A stretch of DNA of 49,263 bases, taken from Clostridium sp. AM33-3 (lineage in GTDB: Bacteria > Bacillota > Clostridia > Lachnospirales > Lachnospiraceae). The position numbers and the translations under genes are program-made. Location of the stretch: contig NZ_QUIV01000018.1 of the NCBI RefSeq assembly GCF_003480315.1, forward strand, positions 9,527 through 58,789. Direction: 5' to 3'. How positions within the stretch are numbered: the stretch's first letter is position 1; every line of letters begins with the position of its first letter. Positions 1 through 7,945 of this stretch are shown piece after piece. The notes under the pieces were generated by a model. The model worked only from the letters and a program-made list of their open reading frames with translations. It was not told the DNA's origin and searched no databases.

Positions 1-83
1 ACTATAAAAAGCCAGACTTACAGGTTTTTTATCAGCAGCATTCTGACTGCGTTATTTATTATCCTGGCATAGCCAGTAAAGCA

Positions 84-291
84 GAAGTTCTGGTGCAGTC
101 ATGCAGAACAAGCAGACACATTGGAATTTTCTTCGTGCGCGAGCATAGCGACTCCCCGGAGACCTTTGTCTGAGCACGCAAGGCGTGCGAGTTTAGGTCG
201 CAGGGGAGACAACCGGCGGCGGAGCGCACGAAGTACAAAATTCCACTCAGTGTCTGCGGTTCTGCATGACTGCACCGGAACTTCGGACCTT
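84..291 (-). repeat. Long branched inverted-repeat element 3' of hydF
   Basis: The outer arms 84-109 and 259-284 are complementary at 25 of 26 positions, and the stem continues with gaps through 124-140 against 223-244. The apical part holds nested stems: 150-157 with 203-210, 161-165 with 195-199, and 174-179 with 183-188 (gcacgc/gcgtgc). On the minus strand it begins 21 nt after the hydF stop with a 17-nt entry sequence (275-291) that recurs exactly at 49235-49251. No convincing coding frame lies in it. It may end hydF transcripts, make a structured 3' UTR, or be a small non-autonomous mobile repeat. Confidence 0.8.
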
Positions 292-312
292 ATTAGCTAT
301 TCATTTAAATTT

Positions 313-1542
313 TTATTGTAATTCTGCTGCCACATCGCTAAACAGCTCCACGGACCGTTTCAGTATCCCGTGCACCTGCGCGATGCAGATCCCGTAGTTG
401 GTGATCGGCACATTTTGTGCGACTGCGCGGGCGATCCGTGCCTTCATTTCCCGATCATTTAGCATACAACCGCCGCAGTGCACCACCAGCGCATAGGGTG
501 ACAGATCTTCCGGAAATTCCCCTCCGGAAGTGAATTCGAAGCTTAACTCCTTTCCGGTATAGTTCCGGATCCAGTTCGGCAGCTTTACGGTTCCGATATC
601 GCCGCACTGACGGTGATGGGTGCAGCCTTCGGAAATCAGTACCGTATCACCGTTTTGCAGCTTGTCAAGCTGGGCGGCCCCGTGCACAGCTTCCTTCAAA
701 TCACCCTTGTAGCGTGCAAAGAGGATGGAGAAGGAGGTGAGCGGTACATCTGCCGGAGTATCTGCGTTTACTTTTTGGAAGGCCTGGGAATCGGTGATGA
801 CCAGGGCCGGTTTCTTTCCAAGAGCCCGCAGGGTTTGCGGCAGTTCGGTTTCTCTGGTAACTACCGAGATGGCGCCGGATTCCAGCACATCGCGGATGGT
901 CTGCTGCTGGGGCAGGATCAGACGCCCTTTTGGTGCCGCGGAGTCAATCGGGACTACCAGGACCACCACATCCTCCGGCTGGATCAGGTCTGCCAGGATG
1001 CGTTTTTCATCGGCTTTTGCAGACACAGCTGTCGCCAGTGCGCCGATTCGTTCCTTCAGTTCGCAGATCTGATCTCCATTTTTTGCACTGACATAGATAG
1101 CATGATTCTTTTCCTGCTGCTTTTCCGGCCGGGACGGCACAGTGGCAAGCAGGTCAGATTTGTTGTACACGGTAATATGTGGAATTTTCTTTTCTGCAAA
1201 AAGTGTTAGCAGCTCCTGGTCGGCCTGCAGGAGTCCTTTTTCAGCATCCACCACCAGAATGGCAATGTCGGTTTTGTCAAGAACCTGCAGGGCGCGCTTC
1301 ACGCGCATTTCGCCCAGGGTTCCCACATCGTCAATTCCCGGGGTGTCGATGATGACTACCGGGCCAATGGGCAGAAGTTCCATGGCCTTCTGCACCGGAT
1401 CGGTGGTTGTTCCCTTGGTCTCAGAGACGAGGGATAGGCTCTGGCCGGTTACAGCGTTTACCACGCTGGATTTCCCGGCGTTTCGCAGGCCGAAGAAGCC
1501 GATGTGAACCCGCTCGGCGGATACCTTATCATTCAATCCCAT
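313..1542 (-). CDS. hydF: [FeFe]-hydrogenase H-cluster maturation GTPase HydF
   Basis: HydF is the scaffold GTPase on which the 2Fe subcluster of [FeFe]-hydrogenase is assembled before transfer to apo-HydA. The P-loop GLRNAGKSS (residues 18-26), the DTPG switch and an NKSD guanine-specificity motif are visible. The C-terminal cluster-binding motif C307-x-H309-x46-C356-x2-C359 is complete. I chose the ATG at 1542 (409 aa) because an AAGAGGT ribosome-binding site precedes it; an upstream in-frame start at 1608 would overlap hydG and add 22 residues unlike the family. It is the last gene of the operon, 22 nt after hydG. Confidence 0.96.
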   Translation of the reverse strand: MGLNDKVSAERVHIGFFGLRNAGKSSVVNAVTGQSLSLVSETKGTTTDPVQKAMELLPIGPVVIIDTPGIDDVGTLGEMRVKRALQVLDKTDIAILVVDAEKGLLQADQELLTLFAEKKIPHITVYNKSDLLATVPSRPEKQQEKNHAIYVSAKNGDQICELKERIGALATAVSAKADEKRILADLIQPEDVVVLVVPIDSAAPKGRLILPQQQTIRDVLESGAISVVTRETELPQTLRALGKKPALVITDSQAFQKVNADTPADVPLTSFSILFARYKGDLKEAVHGAAQLDKLQNGDTVLISEGCTHHRQCGDIGTVKLPNWIRNYTGKELSFEFTSGGEFPEDLSPYALVVHCGGCMLNDREMKARIARAVAQNVPITNYGICIAQVHGILKRSVELFSDVAAELQ

Positions 1543-1564
1543 AGTTGTGACCTCTTTTCTTAAT

Positions 1565-3019
1565 TCAGAACCGGAAATCCCGGCGGTTGGATGCCTTGAT
1601 GTCCTCAATATTTTTCCGTGCGATCTCGCGCACCTTTTCCTTCGGAATCTTGTTCAGCTCCTTTTCAATCAGTTCAAATCCGTGCTTTTTTGTCTCCTCA
1701 CTGGCGTAATCTACCAGGTATTCCGTCAGGGTCATCAGGGCGTTCGGATGGCAGCAGTTTAAAATCTGTCCATTCTTGCACAGGCTCATGAACCGGTCTC
1801 CGGTGCGGCCTTCGCGGTAACATGCGGTGCAGAAGGACGGAATGAAGCCAAGCTGCATCAGCCAGTCCACCACCTCATCCAGGGAGCGCTGGTCAGATAC
1901 ATCGAACTGCTCAGAATCATGCGGGCGCTCCTCCTCACAGTAGCCGCCCACGGAAGTTCTGGAAGCGCCGCTGATCTGGGAGACACCCAGCTGCAGCATT
2001 TTCTCACGGACCTCCTGGCTCTCGCGGGTGGAGATGATCATGCCGGTGTAGGGAACGGCAATGCGGATGCAGGCCGCGATCTTCTCAAAAATATCATCGG
2101 CCAGGCTGTTGTCAAAGGCATCCGGGTCAATGTCATCGGCATGTTTTACGCGCGGAACACTGATGGTGTGCGGGCCGACGCCGTGCACGGCTTCCAGGTG
2201 CTCCGCATGCATCATCAGTCCGGCAAACTCATACTGGTAGCCCTCCAGTCCGAATAAAACGCCCAGACCCACATCGTCAATGCCGCCCTCCATGGCGCGG
2301 TCCATGGCCTCGGTGTGGTAATCGTAGTCGTGCTTCGGTCCGGTCGGATGCAGCTCCAGATAGCTCTTTTTGTTGTAGGTCTCCTGGAACAGGATGTAGG
2401 TGCCGATTCCGGCTTCCTTCAATTTACGGTAGTTTTCCACGGTGGTCGCGGCAATGTTGACGTTCACGCGGCGGATGTCACCGTTTTTATGATGGATGGA
2501 ATAGATTGTTTTGATGGATTCCAGAATGTACTCGATCGGGTTATTGACCGGGTCCTCCCCGGCTTCAATGGCCAGGCGCTTGTGACCCATATCCTGCAGG
2601 GCAACGACCTCGCGTCTGATCTCTTCCTGGGTAAGCTTGATGCGGGCAATGTGTTTGTTTTTCATATGATACGGGCAGTACACACAGCCGTTGACGCAGT
2701 AGTTGGAGAGATAGAGCGGGGCAAACATGACGATGCGGTTGCCGTAGAAGGCCTGCTTGATCTCCTCAGCCAGCTCGTACATCTCTGCAACCTTTTCCGG
2801 AATGTCGCAGGCCAGCAGCACCGATGCCTCCCGGTGGGAGAGTCCGGCACAGTGGGTCTGGGTGCCGTCGGCACTTTTGACCGGTCTTGCTTTTGCCAGG
2901 ATTTCGTCGATCAGGGTCAGGTTGTGTTTGTTTTCCTCCGCGTAGCGGATGGTGTCGAGGATTTCCTCATGGTTGATGAATTCCTCTGCCTTTAAGGATT
3001 TTGGATTGTAGATAGCCAT
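1565..3019 (-). CDS. hydG: [FeFe]-hydrogenase maturase HydG (radical SAM tyrosine lyase)
   Basis: HydG cleaves tyrosine to p-cresol and dehydroglycine, and supplies the CO and CN ligands of the H-cluster. The radical-SAM cluster motif C108-x3-C112-x2-C115 and the HydG-specific C-terminal auxiliary cluster motif C397-x2-C400-x22-C423 are both intact. The length (484 aa) is normal. The start at 3019 has an AAAGGA site upstream. It lies between hydE and hydF; the 66-nt spacer from hydE holds a small hairpin at 3045-3070 (CGGAAG/CTTCCG with an inner GGTT/AACC stem) that might stabilise or process the message. Confidence 0.97.
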   Translation of the reverse strand: MAIYNPKSLKAEEFINHEEILDTIRYAEENKHNLTLIDEILAKARPVKSADGTQTHCAGLSHREASVLLACDIPEKVAEMYELAEEIKQAFYGNRIVMFAPLYLSNYCVNGCVYCPYHMKNKHIARIKLTQEEIRREVVALQDMGHKRLAIEAGEDPVNNPIEYILESIKTIYSIHHKNGDIRRVNVNIAATTVENYRKLKEAGIGTYILFQETYNKKSYLELHPTGPKHDYDYHTEAMDRAMEGGIDDVGLGVLFGLEGYQYEFAGLMMHAEHLEAVHGVGPHTISVPRVKHADDIDPDAFDNSLADDIFEKIAACIRIAVPYTGMIISTRESQEVREKMLQLGVSQISGASRTSVGGYCEEERPHDSEQFDVSDQRSLDEVVDWLMQLGFIPSFCTACYREGRTGDRFMSLCKNGQILNCCHPNALMTLTEYLVDYASEETKKHGFELIEKELNKIPKEKVREIARKNIEDIKASNRRDFRF

Positions 3020-3085
3020 AGTATTGTTTTCCTTTCTTTGCAGTCGGAAGCAGGTTACTGCAACCTTCCGTCAGATTGTAAATTC

Positions 3086-4129
3086 CTATTTTATAATGTC
3101 ACCCCGGGAGGTGACAATGGAGTAGCCGATGGATTCCATGCGGCGGTTCAGGCAGGAGCGGCACTGGGCGGATTCGTCTCCGGTGCAGATCTTGTTGTCG
3201 TAGAGGGCGTATTTTTTACGTTCCGACACTGGAGAGCGGTTCGGCATGACGACGTTGGCACCCGCCTGAATTCCTTTTTCCCTGCCGAGAGGGTCAATCG
3301 TCCCCAGGGCTGTGGTGGCAGGAAGCAGGATATTTGGTTTGATGAGCCGGATGAGGGAGAGCAGATAGATGGTCTGGTCTGCGGTTCCCGCCGGCATATC
3401 CCGGAACGGGGTATCCTTCTGGGGAATGAACGGGCCAATGCCGCACATCTCCGGATCGAAGTCTTCAATAAATTTCAGATCTGTGGCGATACAGTCCGGG
3501 GTCTGGTAAGGGGAGCCGACCATAAAGCCGCAGCCAACCTGGTAGCCGATCTCTTTTAAGTCCCGCAGGCAGCGCATCCGGTTGTCAAAGGACATGAAAG
3601 AAGGATGCAGCTGTTCGTAATGGGCCTTGTCGGCCGTCTCATGGCGGAGCAGATAACGGTCGGCTCCGGCATCGAACATATCCTGATAATCTGCCCGGGA
3701 GTATTCTCCTAAGGATAAGGTGACGGCGCAGTTCGGGTAGCGTGACTTGATCTCACCAACAAGCTCACAGACCTCATGAATCGGCACAATGCCTTCCCCG
3801 CCCTGGAGCACAAAGGTGCGAAAGCCTAAATCCCAGCCTTCCTCACAGCATTCCAGAATCTGCTCCCGGGTAAGCTGATATCGGTCACAATTGGTGTTGG
3901 ATTTGCGGATACCGCAGTAGATGCAGTCATTTTTGCAGTAGTTTCCGATTTCAATGAGCCCGCGGACGTAGATATCAGTTCCGTAGATTTCGCGGCGCAG
4001 GGAATCAGCCTTTTTGGCGGCATAGGCCGCCAGTTCCGGTGTCTGACCTTTCACAAGCGCACGGTATTCTTCGTGCGTCAGGGCGTGACGCTCCGCCAGA
4101 AGGTCAACGAGGGCAAACAAGTCCGTCAT
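3086..4129 (-). CDS. hydE: [FeFe]-hydrogenase maturase HydE (radical SAM)
   Basis: HydE is the radical-SAM enzyme that works with HydG and HydF to build the dithiomethylamine-bridged diiron unit. The cluster motif C65-x3-C69-x2-C72 lies in the stretch NYCKNDCIYCGIR, and the length (347 aa) is typical. Its ATG overlaps the TM1266-type gene stop by 4 nt (ATGA), so the two are probably translationally coupled. Biotin synthase-type relatives share the fold, but the neighbourhood settles the assignment. No hydrogenase structural gene lies in the window. Confidence 0.95.
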   Translation of the reverse strand: MTDLFALVDLLAERHALTHEEYRALVKGQTPELAAYAAKKADSLRREIYGTDIYVRGLIEIGNYCKNDCIYCGIRKSNTNCDRYQLTREQILECCEEGWDLGFRTFVLQGGEGIVPIHEVCELVGEIKSRYPNCAVTLSLGEYSRADYQDMFDAGADRYLLRHETADKAHYEQLHPSFMSFDNRMRCLRDLKEIGYQVGCGFMVGSPYQTPDCIATDLKFIEDFDPEMCGIGPFIPQKDTPFRDMPAGTADQTIYLLSLIRLIKPNILLPATTALGTIDPLGREKGIQAGANVVMPNRSPVSERKKYALYDNKICTGDESAQCRSCLNRRMESIGYSIVTSRGDIIK

Positions 4130-4377
4130 CCGATCACATTGGAGTAGGCGGTCTTGACGCTGACTCCGTCCAGATTCCCAAGCTTTCCGGCCAGAGCGGA
4201 GATCGTATCCTGCGGCGCGTCCATGGCGATGGATACGATGCTGATGTGCTTCGGACGGTAAGGAATACCCATTCTTCCGATAATATACGGACCATACTCA
4301 TGCAGCATGGCATTCAGCTTTTCTACGGAATCCGGATTTTCCACAATGATACTCATAACAGCAACGCGTGTTTCCAT
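4126..4377 (-). CDS. TM1266-family iron-only hydrogenase system putative regulator
   Basis: This 83-aa protein matches the small ACT/NikR-C-like TM1266 family that accompanies [FeFe]-hydrogenase maturation genes. The sequence shows a beta-alpha-beta-beta-alpha-beta pattern beginning METRVAVMSIIVENPDSVEK. No DNA-binding domain is visible, so a direct transcriptional role is not shown here; small-molecule sensing is the family-level expectation. It is the first gene of the hyd operon, has a strong AGGAGG site, and follows an attenuator-like hairpin (4404-4434). Confidence 0.88.
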   Translation of the reverse strand: METRVAVMSIIVENPDSVEKLNAMLHEYGPYIIGRMGIPYRPKHISIVSIAMDAPQDTISALAGKLGNLDGVSVKTAYSNVIG

Positions 4378-4403
4378 AAGTCCTCCTGTAACTGTGTATT
4401 AAG

Positions 4404-4434
4404 AGAAAAAGCCGCACCCCGAAAAGGCACGGCT
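4404..4434 (-). terminator. Intrinsic terminator or attenuator in the hyd operon leader
   Basis: On the minus strand AAGCCGTGCC pairs with GGTGCGGCTT around a short loop and is followed by TTTTCTC, the form of a rho-independent terminator. It lies about 27 nt upstream of the first hyd gene and downstream of the likely promoter (4587-4592 region). It is therefore more likely an attenuator than the end of another gene, since no minus-strand gene lies between it and the divergent antiporter gene. Confidence 0.6.
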
Positions 4435-4600
4435 TAAAGTTCTGTGATCTGGCAGACTGCGGCATATGCGCAGGCATGCGGGCGCAAAAGCGCACGGCAG
4501 AATACGGAATATAGAAGCGGACCTTTCACGCAGGAGAAAATCCCCTTAGTGTCGGAATGCAAAATGATTCTCATTAAGTACAGGATATCATAGAATGTGC
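4435..4600 (-). promoter_or_regulatory. hyd operon promoter and structured leader, ligand class unknown
   Basis: On the minus strand a TATGAT -10 candidate (4592 to 4587) is followed by about 200 nt of non-coding leader before the first hyd gene. The leader has several GC-rich short hairpins, for example GTGCGC/GCGCC near 4480-4495, then the terminator at 4404-4434. The arrangement fits attenuation control, but I recognise no known riboswitch or T-box consensus in it. Confidence 0.4.
4563..4575. promoter_or_regulatory. Fur-like inverted repeat near the hyd start site
   Basis: AATGA-TTC-TCATT is a perfect 5-3-5 inverted repeat resembling the core of a Fur box. It lies just downstream of the candidate hyd -10 element. 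Iron control of an iron-cluster assembly operon would make sense, but short AT-rich palindromes occur by chance. Confidence 0.3.
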
Positions 4601-4658
4601 CGGATTTCCAGAAGAATCGATATCGGCTTTTTTGTCTTTTTTGTCACAGCAACAACAC

Positions 4659-4687
4659 TTGCAATTTTCCTGGAAATTCTGTATAAT
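4659..4687 (+). promoter_or_regulatory. Sigma-A-type promoter of the NhaC-family gene
   Basis: TTGCAA (4659-4664), a 17-nt spacer and a perfect TATAAT (4682-4687). The predicted start, near 4694, lies next to the palindrome at 4697-4724. Confidence 0.75.
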
Positions 4688-4696
4688 GAAACAATA

Positions 4697-4724
4697 TCAG
4701 CAATTTAACGCGTTGAATTGCTGA
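4697..4724. promoter_or_regulatory. 28-bp operator-like palindrome at the transcription start
   Basis: TCAGCAATTTAACG is followed immediately by CGTTGAATTGCTGA; the two halves are complementary at 13 of 14 positions with no loop. It covers roughly +3 to +31 of the predicted transcript. The lack of a loop and of a T-tract argues for a dimeric repressor site rather than a terminator. The regulator is unknown. Confidence 0.55.
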
Positions 4725-4800
4725 AAAACGCGCGGTATCTGAACAATATAACGGAATCGCAAAATATAGAAAGAAGCAGGGAAGAGGGGGAGCTGTTATC

Positions 4801-6183
4801 ATGAGTGAAGAAAAGCAACTGAATATGCCGCAGTCACTTTTACTGCTGCTGCTGATCATCGGATCTGTAGCAGTCTGCATCCGGCTGAAAACGGGAGGGC
4901 CGATGATCGGCCTGTTTTTCAGCTGGATCATCATCTATCTGTTCTGTAAAGTATTAAAGATTGATTACGATCATGTGGTTGGCGGAGCTTATGACGCCAT
5001 CCGCGTAGTCGTGCCAACGCTGTGTCTGTTAATGTCCATTGGTGTCATGATCGGAACCTGGCTGCAGAGTGGGACCATAGCATCCATTATTGTAGGCGGC
5101 TTAAAGCTGATCGATCCAACCTGGCTTTTGCCGCTGACTTTGATTTTCTGTGCAGTATTGAGCCTGGTGACCGGAACCTCCTACGGTTCTGTGGGAAGCG
5201 CCGGTGTTGCCATGATGGCGATCGGCAACGCCATGGGCATTCATCCGGGCATGGTAGCCGGAGCAGTCATCTGCGGTGCCATGTTTGGCGATAAACTGAG
5301 CCCGCTGTCTGACACCACGAACCTGGCTCCGGCTGTGGCTGGTGCAAAATTAAATGACCACGTCCGTTCCATGCTCTGGACCACGCTGCCGACCTTTGCC
5401 ATCAGCCTTGTGCTGTTTACGATCCTTGGTATCAGCCAGACCTCCGGTGGTTATGAGGAAGGCAATCTGCTGGTGTATATCGATGCGCTCCAGAGTGAGT
5501 TTAAACTTGGCTTTCTGACGATGCTTCCGGCTGCTGTGATCATTGTGCTGCTGCTTTTGAAAGTCAATGCGATCGTTTCCCTGGGCCTTTCCGCAGTCTG
5601 CGCAGGCGCGGTATCCTTCTTTTATCAGGGGGCGGCCCTGCAAAGCATCATCCGCGTAGCTTATAACGGCTACAGCACCCAGATTGAGGAAGCAATCTTA
5701 AAGACCATCTTAAACCGCGGCGGTATGAGCAGCATGCTGCAGTATGTGGCCATCATCTGCTTCGCAGTCGGCATGGGCGGCATGTTAGACCGTCTGGGCG
5801 TTCTGGGCAATATCTTAAATGCTATTACCGGACGCATCAACAGTGATGGAAGTCTGATCCTTGCCAGTCTTCTGGTTGGTTATGTGACCAGCCTCATCAG
5901 CTGCTCCCAGCCGATGTCTCATGTGCTGACCGGAAATATGATGAAACCGCTGTTCAGGGCGAGAAAGGTTGCACCGGAGATCTTATCCAGAACCTTAGAG
6001 GACGCAGGAACCCTGTCCGGTCCTATGATCCCCTGGCATGGCTATTGTGTATACATGGCAGGAACTCTGGGAGTGGCATGGTCCGTGTTCTTTCCGTATC
6101 TGTTCCTGCTGTATTTAACTCCGCTGTTCAGTGTTTTTTACGGATTCAGCGGAATCTCCATTAAGCACGTGGAGGAAAATTAA
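4801..6183 (+). CDS. NhaC-family Na+/H+ antiporter-type transporter
   Basis: This 460-aa polytopic membrane protein has about eleven hydrophobic segments. It carries the NhaC-family conserved stretches GTSYGSVGSAG and GDKLSPLSDTTNLAPA, with polar residues in the membrane as expected for ion coupling. The family includes Na+/H+ antiporters and malate-lactate antiporters (MleN type), and sequence alone does not separate them. A GAGGGGGAG site precedes the ATG. It sits behind a strong promoter and palindromic operator, divergent from the hyd operon, and 26 nt upstream of an MBL hydrolase gene. Confidence 0.85.
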   Translation: MSEEKQLNMPQSLLLLLLIIGSVAVCIRLKTGGPMIGLFFSWIIIYLFCKVLKIDYDHVVGGAYDAIRVVVPTLCLLMSIGVMIGTWLQSGTIASIIVGGLKLIDPTWLLPLTLIFCAVLSLVTGTSYGSVGSAGVAMMAIGNAMGIHPGMVAGAVICGAMFGDKLSPLSDTTNLAPAVAGAKLNDHVRSMLWTTLPTFAISLVLFTILGISQTSGGYEEGNLLVYIDALQSEFKLGFLTMLPAAVIIVLLLLKVNAIVSLGLSAVCAGAVSFFYQGAALQSIIRVAYNGYSTQIEEAILKTILNRGGMSSMLQYVAIICFAVGMGGMLDRLGVLGNILNAITGRINSDGSLILASLLVGYVTSLISCSQPMSHVLTGNMMKPLFRARKVAPEILSRTLEDAGTLSGPMIPWHGYCVYMAGTLGVAWSVFFPYLFLLYLTPLFSVFYGFSGISIKHVEEN

Positions 6184-6209
6184 GAAAATCAGGATTGGAG
6201 AGTATTATC

Positions 6210-7088
6210 ATGATGGAAACAAAACTTGTACTTCTCGGCACGGGCACTCCGAATGCGTGTCCGAATGCCAGCGGTCCGTCCACGGCCGTCGTGGTGGGAG
6301 ACCGTTCATATCTTGTGGATTTTGGACCAGGCGTGGTGCGCCAGGCGGCAAAGGCATATCAGAAGGGGATTGACGCGCTGCGTCCGGACCGTCTGACTGT
6401 GGCCTTCTGTAGCCATCTGCATACCGATCACACGGCAGGTTATGCTGACCTGATCTTCACCCCATGGGTGCTGGAACGAAAAGAACCGCTAAGGGTCTTT
6501 GGCCCAAAAGGCATCTGTGAGATGACGGACTATATTGAGAAAGCCTATGCGGTAGATATTGATTTTCGGATCAATGGTTTTGAGAAGGCCAATGAAGAGG
6601 GCTATAAAGTAGATGCAAAGGAAATTCAGCCTGGCATCATTTATCAGGATGATCGTGTCACTGTAGAGGCATTTCCGGTCAGCCATGGCACCCTGGAAAG
6701 CTATGGCTTTAAGTTTACCACACCGGATAAGGTCATCGTTATCAGCGGGGATACCGCGCCTCTGGAAATCGTAGCAGAGAAGGCAAAGGACTGTGACATT
6801 CTTCTGCATGAGGTGGAGTATACTGCCGGTCTTTCCGCAAGGGAGCCGAAGTGGCAGAAATACCATCGGGAGGTTCATACCTTAAGTGTTGATCTGGCGA
6901 AGATTGCCAGCAAGGCACAGCCAAAGCTTCTCGTTACCTATCATCGGATTTACCATATGGAAATCCAGGATAATACCGTGGACGTGGAGGCTGAGATGAC
7001 CCGCAGAAACGAAGCTATCTTACAGGAGATCAAACATGCCGGATATGAGGGTCCGGTAGTGAACGGACTGGATCTGGATATATTTTAG
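6210..7088 (+). CDS. MBL-fold metallohydrolase, RNase Z-like
   Basis: A 292-aa metallo-beta-lactamase-fold protein with the metal-binding motif H69-x-H71-x-D73-H74, a GTGTPNACPN opening typical of RNase Z and arylsulfatase-like members, and later metal ligands in SGDTAP and YHRI. Substrate cannot be deduced; it is too distinct to call tRNA 3' endonuclease. I placed the start at ATG 6210, 9 nt after TTGGAG, rather than the TTG at 6195 that lies inside that site. It is probably cotranscribed with the NhaC-type gene. Confidence 0.8.
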   Translation: MMETKLVLLGTGTPNACPNASGPSTAVVVGDRSYLVDFGPGVVRQAAKAYQKGIDALRPDRLTVAFCSHLHTDHTAGYADLIFTPWVLERKEPLRVFGPKGICEMTDYIEKAYAVDIDFRINGFEKANEEGYKVDAKEIQPGIIYQDDRVTVEAFPVSHGTLESYGFKFTTPDKVIVISGDTAPLEIVAEKAKDCDILLHEVEYTAGLSAREPKWQKYHREVHTLSVDLAKIASKAQPKLLVTYHRIYHMEIQDNTVDVEAEMTRRNEAILQEIKHAGYEGPVVNGLDLDIF

Positions 7089-7127
7089 AACAGGATAAAC
7101 TCGGACGCGCCACCTGCGCACTGGAAA

Positions 7128-7175
7128 AGCTACCGAAGCATAAACTATCATAAGAAAGCTTCAGGGTGGCTTTTT
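7128..7175 (+). terminator. Terminator-like hairpin overlapping the sigma-factor start
   Basis: The left arm aagctaccgaagc pairs with gcttcagggtggctt (one bulge), followed by TTTTTCTTT. It is placed to end the MBL gene transcript, but its 3' arm contains the GTG at 7166 proposed as the start of the next gene. Confidence 0.6.
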
Positions 7176-7825
7176 CTTTGCAGACATTTCCAAAGCCGTT
7201 GACACCTGGAGAGGAACGGGCCTGCCTGGAACGCTTACAGGAGGGGGACCGCGAGGCACGTGATATCCTGATCGAACGGAATTTGAGGCTGGTGGCACAT
7301 GTGGCCAAGAAATATCAGGGAGCGGATTATGAACAGGATGATCTGCTTTCGGTGGGGACCATTGGTTTGATCAAGGCGGTGAATACCTTTCACCCGGAAC
7401 GGGGAAGCCGCCTGGCTACCTATGCGGCAAAATGCATCGAGAATGAAATCCTCATGATGTTCCGTGCCGGAAAGAAATACAGCCGGGAGGTGTCGTTGTT
7501 TGAGCCGATCGGAGTGGACAAAGACGGGGAATCGGTCAGCCTGGTAGATGTCATTGAGCTGGAGACAAAAGAGGTGCTGGAAAATCTGATCCTGGATCAG
7601 GATATCCGGGAGCTGTACGAAGCCTTTTCATGCTGCTTAAAGCCCCAGGAACAGTCGGTGGTGAAGCTGCGTTATGGCCTTTTCGGGGTGAAGCCCTGTA
7701 CCCAGAGAGAAATCGCCGGGCAGCTTGGTATTTCCCGATCCTATGTATCCAGGATTGAGAAGCGGGCACTGAAAAAACTGGGTGAGCATTTGGAAACAGC
7801 ACAGAATGAAATAATAATCACATAA
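7166..7825 (+). CDS. sigK: Sporulation-type sigma factor, SigK-like, lacking a pro-sequence
   Basis: A sigma-70 family protein of about 219 aa. Region 2 carries IERNLRLVAHVAKKY and the core-binding stretch LLSVGTIGLIKAVNTF, and region 4 ends in a helix-turn-helix (QREIAGQLGISRSYVSRIEKRA). EVSLFEPIGVDKDGESVSL resembles SigK more than SigE or SigG. The N-terminus goes straight into FPKPL; an in-frame TAA at 7151 rules out a longer membrane-anchoring pro-sequence. The start is uncertain: GTG 7166 or TTG 7178, both with weak ribosome sites and both beside or inside a hairpin. SigK would drive mother-cell genes late in sporulation. Confidence 0.75.
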   Translation: MAFSLQTFPKPLTPGEERACLERLQEGDREARDILIERNLRLVAHVAKKYQGADYEQDDLLSVGTIGLIKAVNTFHPERGSRLATYAAKCIENEILMMFRAGKKYSREVSLFEPIGVDKDGESVSLVDVIELETKEVLENLILDQDIRELYEAFSCCLKPQEQSVVKLRYGLFGVKPCTQREIAGQLGISRSYVSRIEKRALKKLGEHLETAQNEIIIT

Positions 7826-7842
7826 ATCGCAAGAAAATTGCA

Positions 7843-7883
7843 TTGTGTTCAGGTGCTTTCCCATATATAATGTATGGGAAAGC
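7843..7883 (+). promoter_or_regulatory. galE promoter embedded in an inverted repeat
   Basis: TTGTGT (7843-7848), a 17-nt spacer and TATAAT (7866-7871) form a good promoter. The -10 element lies in the loop of a perfect 11-bp inverted repeat, gctttcccata (7855-7865) and tatgggaaagc (7873-7883). The repeat may also act as a terminator for the sigma-factor gene, since ATTTGGTTTT follows. Confidence 0.55.
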
Positions 7884-7945
7884 ATTTGGTTTTACAGGCA
7901 GCGGACCTGTGAAAGAAGAACCATCAGCCAAAGGAGGGCGTTATT

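Noticed and set aside
121..321. A 66-codon open frame on the plus strand inside the 84-291 element.
   Set aside because: It lies within a long inverted repeat, has no ribosome-binding site, is basic and compositionally odd, and its frame is a by-product of the hairpin.
613..1209. A long plus-strand open frame opposite hydF, and many similar antisense frames elsewhere (for example 2315-2995, 12209-13096, 43177-44331).
   Set aside because: Each lies wholly opposite a strongly recognised gene, lacks a ribosome site and has no family-like sequence; they reflect codon bias of the true strand.
4435..4600. A known riboswitch class in the hyd leader (FMN, TPP, THF, molybdenum cofactor, cobalamin, T-box).
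   Set aside because: I looked for the conserved core sequences of each and did not find them, so only a structured leader of unknown class is reported.
5022..5294. A small plus-strand frame inside the NhaC-family gene.
   Set aside because: It is an alternate frame of a well-recognised membrane protein, with no independent support.
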